34,556 nt of DNA from Bacteroidales bacterium. Its GTDB lineage: Bacteria; Bacteroidota; Bacteroidia; Bacteroidales; F082. A model generated the notes under the pieces. The model worked only from the letters and a program-made list of their open reading frames with translations. It searched no databases and was not told the DNA's origin. This document shows, one piece after another, positions 31,537-34,556 of this stretch (its first letter is position 1; the number at the start of each line of letters is the position of its first letter). The position numbers were made by a program, and so were the translations under genes. The DNA lies in the NCBI GenBank assembly GCA_016290215.1, contig JAEETH010000039.1, positions 1 through 34,556 of the forward strand, given 5' to 3'.

Positions 31537-34148
31537 AGAAACCCATTTTTACCCTCCTCTTGGTCCTTTGCTTCGGTGCATTGTTTGGCCAATCCAACAA
31601 CCTTCAACACGTCATCGTGATGATGGCTGAGCGCTACGACGACAGCCACCTGTCGCAAAAGACCGCCTTGATGACCAAGGAGCAGCGCCGCAATTTCGTC
31701 ATCGCAGAAAGAAAAGCCTTCTGTCAAGCCTCGCAAGCCCAAGTGCTTGATTTCCTTGAAGGTTATAAGAGTATCAACATGGTCAGCGACCTGAAAACCT
31801 TCTGGTCGTTCAACGGCTTCAGCTGCTCGGCCAGCGAAGACGTCATCGCACAACTCGCCCAGCGCAAAGATGTTGCCATGATTATCCCTGACGAGATGCG
31901 CCCCATGATTCCTAACAATGAAAAGGCTCGTCCCGCCACTACAAGAGACAACGCCTGGCACGTCGGAAAAATCAATGCGCCAGCGGTTTGGAACTACAAC
32001 GGCACGGGCTATACGGGCAACGGCGTCATCATCGGCCACATCGACACGGGCATCAACTACAACCATATCGATATCGCCAACAGTCTATGGGACGGCGGCA
32101 GCGCCTTCCCGCACCACGGCTATGACATCTTTTATCAAGACAACGACCCCATGGACGACGACGGTCACGGCACCCATACCGCTGGCATCTTGGCGGGACA
32201 AGGCAATGCCGGCACCCAAACGGGCATCGCCCCAGGCGCCAAAATCATGTCCATCAAGGTATTGGGTGAAGATGGTCAAGGTGAAGCCACCCACCTCATC
32301 CAAGGTGTTGAGTTTGCCTTGGAACACGGTGCACACATCCTCAGCCTCTCGCTCAGCGATGTTGGCGCTGGTCCTTGCTACTACTATCGCGATGTCTTCG
32401 CCACCTGCCTAGACGCAGGCGTGGCTACTGCCGTGGCTTGTGGCAACGAAGGCCAAACGCAATACACCTTCCCCGTTCCCTTCAACATCAGTGCCCCGGG
32501 CAACTGCCCTCCGGCATGGCTCCACCCCGACCAAAGGAACCTCATCGAAGGCGGCTTGACCTCTGTCATCAGCGTGGGTGCCACCGACTCCAACGACGAG
32601 CACTGCGGCTTTTCTTCCGTCGGTCCAACGACTTGGGCAGCAGGTTCCAATGTAGGCAACTACAACGACTACCCCTACGAAAACGGCGACGTCAACCAGC
32701 CTGGTTTAATCCGCCCCGACATCTCGGCTCCTGGCGCCAACATCACCTCGCTGAACTACCTAACAACCAACGGCTACACTGAATTGGACGGCACCTCGAT
32801 GGCCACGCCCTGTGTGGCTGGCGTGTTGGCCTTGCTGCTTGAAGCCAACCCCGAGCTGAGTCCCGCCGAATTGGACTCCATCATAGAGCTCACCTCGGTG
32901 CGCGTTGGCAACACCATGAAAAACAACCGCGTAGGCTCGGGTCGCATCGATGCCTTGGCCGCCATGAATGCCTTGTTCCACCATGGGCCCACCAACCTCA
33001 CAGCCGACTTCGACGGCGAACAAGTCGTCCTCAACTGGACCGCTGCACCCGAAAGTGTTTCCTACGATGTTTATCGCGACGGCATGCGCATAGCCAACAG
33101 TCTGACGGCGACCACCTATACCGATCACATCAGCTATGCGGGTTCCTACACCTATTATATAATCGCGCATCTGGAAAACAACATGACCTCGCTTCCCTCC
33201 AATTACGTCACCCTGACAAAGGCGGTCGAGATTGAGGCTGAAATCATCAACAACAAGCGCGTGTCGCTGTCGTGGAACCTGCCTGCGGGCGTTTACGACG
33301 GCTTCGAGTCGGGCGACTTCTACCAAAACATGTGGATCAACGATGCCACCAGCCCTTGGGTCGTCACCACCACGCAACCTAACACAGGCAACTATTGCGC
33401 CAAGTCGACCAACACGGGTATGTTCTCCAACAGCAAGATCTCGTTGGCGGTCAACCTGCCCACCTCGTGCGTGGTAAGTTACTATGCCCGTGTCAATTGT
33501 TTTCCGCTCAATGGCTGCGGCTTCTTCATCGACAACGTGCAGTATGGCGAGACCTTGAAGGATGAAGTGCCGTGGACGCGCTACACCGTGACCATCGGTC
33601 CCGGCAACCACATCCTGGAATGGAAATATGCCAACCAACTCGCTGAGGGCGAATATGATAACGCATTCTATATCGATGACATCACCGTGGGCAACACCTT
33701 CGACATCTACCGCGCCAACTGCGACGGCAGCAACGCTGAGCTGATTGCATCAAACGTCGCTGATGCCCATTACGTGGATTACGGTTGGGATGCCTTGCCG
33801 ATTGGACAATACAAATACGGCATCAGCACCGATGCTGGAAACACCATTGCCTGGTCAGAATGTTTGGACAAGGATGTGTTGGCCGTTGATGAAAATAACG
33901 CGATGGAAATCAAGGTTTATCCTAATCCTACTAACGGTATCTTGTTTGTACAGACGTTGCGCGCAACGTCTCTACAGGCGGAAACAAAATACATCATCAC
34001 CAGCGTGACAGGCCAAACGCTACTTTCAGGCCACATTACCGAAGAAACCCAGCAAATTGATGTCTCGGAATTGATCGATGGAATGTATTTTGTTAGGATT
34101 CAAGGAGATGAAGAATTCATTATTAAGAAATTCTGTATTGTAAAGTAA
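31533..34148 (+). CDS. Secreted subtilisin-like (S8) serine peptidase with T9SS sorting domain
   Basis: 871 residues. Signal peptide KKPIFTLLLVLCFGALFGQ, then an inhibitor-like propeptide (about 25-130). The S8 catalytic domain has Asp171 in GHIDTGINYNH, His212 in DDDGHGTHTAGILAG and Ser422 in LDGTSMATPCVAGVLALL. A fibronectin III-like domain follows (about 490-565), then a jellyroll-like domain (YDGFESGDFYQN to EWKYANQLAEGEYDNAFYID), and a C-terminal type A T9SS sorting domain starting KVYPNPTNGILFV and ending FIIKKFCIVK. The product should cross the outer membrane through the type IX system. A 28-bp palindrome inside the sorting domain adds residues TLRATSLQA in frame. The start overlaps the DUF2851 stop by 4 bp. 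Confidence 0.95.
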   Translation: MKKPIFTLLLVLCFGALFGQSNNLQHVIVMMAERYDDSHLSQKTALMTKEQRRNFVIAERKAFCQASQAQVLDFLEGYKSINMVSDLKTFWSFNGFSCSASEDVIAQLAQRKDVAMIIPDEMRPMIPNNEKARPATTRDNAWHVGKINAPAVWNYNGTGYTGNGVIIGHIDTGINYNHIDIANSLWDGGSAFPHHGYDIFYQDNDPMDDDGHGTHTAGILAGQGNAGTQTGIAPGAKIMSIKVLGEDGQGEATHLIQGVEFALEHGAHILSLSLSDVGAGPCYYYRDVFATCLDAGVATAVACGNEGQTQYTFPVPFNISAPGNCPPAWLHPDQRNLIEGGLTSVISVGATDSNDEHCGFSSVGPTTWAAGSNVGNYNDYPYENGDVNQPGLIRPDISAPGANITSLNYLTTNGYTELDGTSMATPCVAGVLALLLEANPELSPAELDSIIELTSVRVGNTMKNNRVGSGRIDALAAMNALFHHGPTNLTADFDGEQVVLNWTAAPESVSYDVYRDGMRIANSLTATTYTDHISYAGSYTYYIIAHLENNMTSLPSNYVTLTKAVEIEAEIINNKRVSLSWNLPAGVYDGFESGDFYQNMWINDATSPWVVTTTQPNTGNYCAKSTNTGMFSNSKISLAVNLPTSCVVSYYARVNCFPLNGCGFFIDNVQYGETLKDEVPWTRYTVTIGPGNHILEWKYANQLAEGEYDNAFYIDDITVGNTFDIYRANCDGSNAELIASNVADAHYVDYGWDALPIGQYKYGISTDAGNTIAWSECLDKDVLAVDENNAMEIKVYPNPTNGILFVQTLRATSLQAETKYIITSVTGQTLLSGHITEETQQIDVSELIDGMYFVRIQGDEEFIIKKFCIVK
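33948..33975. repeat. In-frame 28-bp palindrome inside the peptidase sorting domain
   Basis: GTACAGACGTTGCG and CGCAACGTCTCTAC are reverse complements with one mismatch. This resembles the dispersed GTAGAGACGTTGC repeat found in other genomes. It encodes VQTLRATSLQ between ILFV and AETKYIITSVTG. Confidence 0.8.
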
Positions 34149-34158
34149 ACACGCCATT

Positions 34159-34288
34159 GAGATTCCCTTCGGGAATGGCGTATTTGTTATTGTATACAGC
34201 GGCGGCAAGAGCAAGTTACCCAAAAGTAGCACCTCATGCCGCCGCAGTTTACATACATATTACAGCTCCATTCCCGAAGGGAATCTCC
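34159..34288. repeat. Palindromic intergenic element, copy B (130 bp)
   Basis: The ends GAGATTCCCTTCGGGAATGG and CCATTCCCGAAGGGAATCTC are exact inverted copies. GCGGCGGC (34199-34206) and GCCGCCGC (34238-34245) enclose a 31-nt loop. It sits between two convergent genes, 10 bp after the peptidase stop and 5 bp before the XRE stop. See copy A at 3918-4050. Confidence 0.85.
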
Positions 34289-34293
34289 CACTA

Positions 34294-34494
34294 TCAATCC
34301 TCATCCTCCAAGAAGAAAATCTCCTCCACCGATTTCCCAAACACCTGCGCCATCTTCAAGGCTAAGACTGTGGAAGGCACATAGCGTCCTGATTCAATAG
34401 CGTTTATCGATTGACGACTCACACCAATCAGTTTGGCCAAATCCTCTTGTGTGAGGTCTTTTTCGGCCCGCGCCACTTTCAAACGGTTCTTCAT
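34294..34494 (-). CDS. Small XRE-family transcriptional regulator
   Basis: 66 residues, a single helix-turn-helix domain: RLKVARAEKDLTQEDLAKLI, GVSRQSINAIESGRYVPS (recognition helix), LALKMAQVFGKSVEEIFFLE. This is the YozG-like minimal XRE type, which usually pairs with a short membrane protein. Its ATG overlaps the TGA of the upstream reading frame (ATGA) and has a GGAGG site 6 nt before it. Confidence 0.93.
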   Translation of the reverse strand: MKNRLKVARAEKDLTQEDLAKLIGVSRQSINAIESGRYVPSTVLALKMAQVFGKSVEEIFFLEDED

Positions 34495-34556
34495 TTCGCG
34501 CCTCCTTTGTTGTAATGATGCAAAGCAATCTTGAATTTGAGGATGAACAGCAAGAG
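34491..34556 (-). CDS. C-terminus of a small membrane protein upstream of the XRE gene (partial)
   Basis: The last 21 codons and stop of a frame entering from the window edge: LLLFILKFKIALHHYNKGGAK. The hydrophobic start suggests the end of a membrane helix followed by a basic cytoplasmic tail. The stop overlaps the XRE start, as in the common two-gene units of a short membrane protein plus a minimal XRE regulator. The family cannot be named from this much sequence. Confidence 0.55.
   Translation of the reverse strand, partial: LLLFILKFKIALHHYNKGGAK
34501..34505 (-). promoter_or_regulatory. Shine-Dalgarno site GGAGG of the XRE gene
   Basis: GGAGG on the minus strand, 6 nt before the ATG at 34494, inside the last codons of the upstream gene. 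It supports coupled translation. Confidence 0.6.

Overview
This 34.6 kb window looks like chromosomal housekeeping DNA of a Bacteroidota species, most likely in the order Bacteroidales. Four things support that: repeated promoter boxes of the Bacteroidota type (TAnnTTTG with an upstream TTG); a serine protease ending in a type IX secretion (T9SS) sorting domain; families typical of the phylum (HU/SPOR membrane protein, DUF2851, RNase Y beside zapA, small Cys-rich lipoproteins); and few Shine-Dalgarno sites. The species cannot be named from the sequence alone. No rRNA, CRISPR array, prophage or classical insertion sequence was seen.

Layout. 1-5.9 kb: the N-terminus of a membrane-anchored protein divergent from alaS, then rdgB, ung, a 43-residue lipoprotein and an outer-membrane barrel. 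6-8.1 kb: tRNA-Gln(CUG) with promoter and terminator, udk, an FMN-binding lipoprotein and a second barrel. 8.1-14.1 kb: rsmI with a Glu/Pro-rich protein, tdk, a polyprenyl-phosphate sugar transferase with a lipoprotein, and a Gfo/Idh/MocA dehydrogenase. 14.2-18 kb: pcm, an inserted ATPase/nuclease-like gene, a relic of the pcm 3' end, and a HerA-like ATPase. 18.1-23.8 kb: trmB, HU/SPOR protein, kdsB, deoxynucleoside kinase, lptG and tgt. 23.9-28.4 kb: a glycosyltransferase, a radical SAM protein, rny, a probable 6S RNA, zapA and a coiled-coil partner. 28.5-34.5 kb: a 5'-nucleotidase lipoprotein, DUF2851, the T9SS-exported S8 peptidase, and a small XRE regulator with a membrane partner cut by the window edge.

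Functional themes are translation and tRNA modification (alaS, tRNA-Gln, trmB, tgt, rsmI), nucleotide salvage and sanitation (rdgB, ung, udk, tdk, dNK, 5'-nucleotidase), envelope and LPS assembly (kdsB, lptG, sugar transferases, barrels, lipoproteins), and division and RNA turnover (zapA, coiled-coil protein, rny, 6S RNA).

The unusual content is mostly between the genes. (1) Two 130-133 bp palindromic elements (3918-4050 and 34159-34288) share hairpin ends and a GCGGCGGC/GCCGCCGC stem around loops of exactly 31 nt whose sequences differ. (2) An ATPase/PD-(D/E)XK-like gene sits exactly at the pcm stop codon, and a decayed 51-bp second copy of the pcm 3' end lies on its far side, as expected after insertion into the gene end. 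(3) A 28-bp palindrome lies in frame inside the sorting domain of the S8 peptidase. (4) Several other families of dispersed palindromes and 7-8 bp tandem repeats fill the gaps. (5) An orphan protein-like C-terminus lies between alaS and rdgB.
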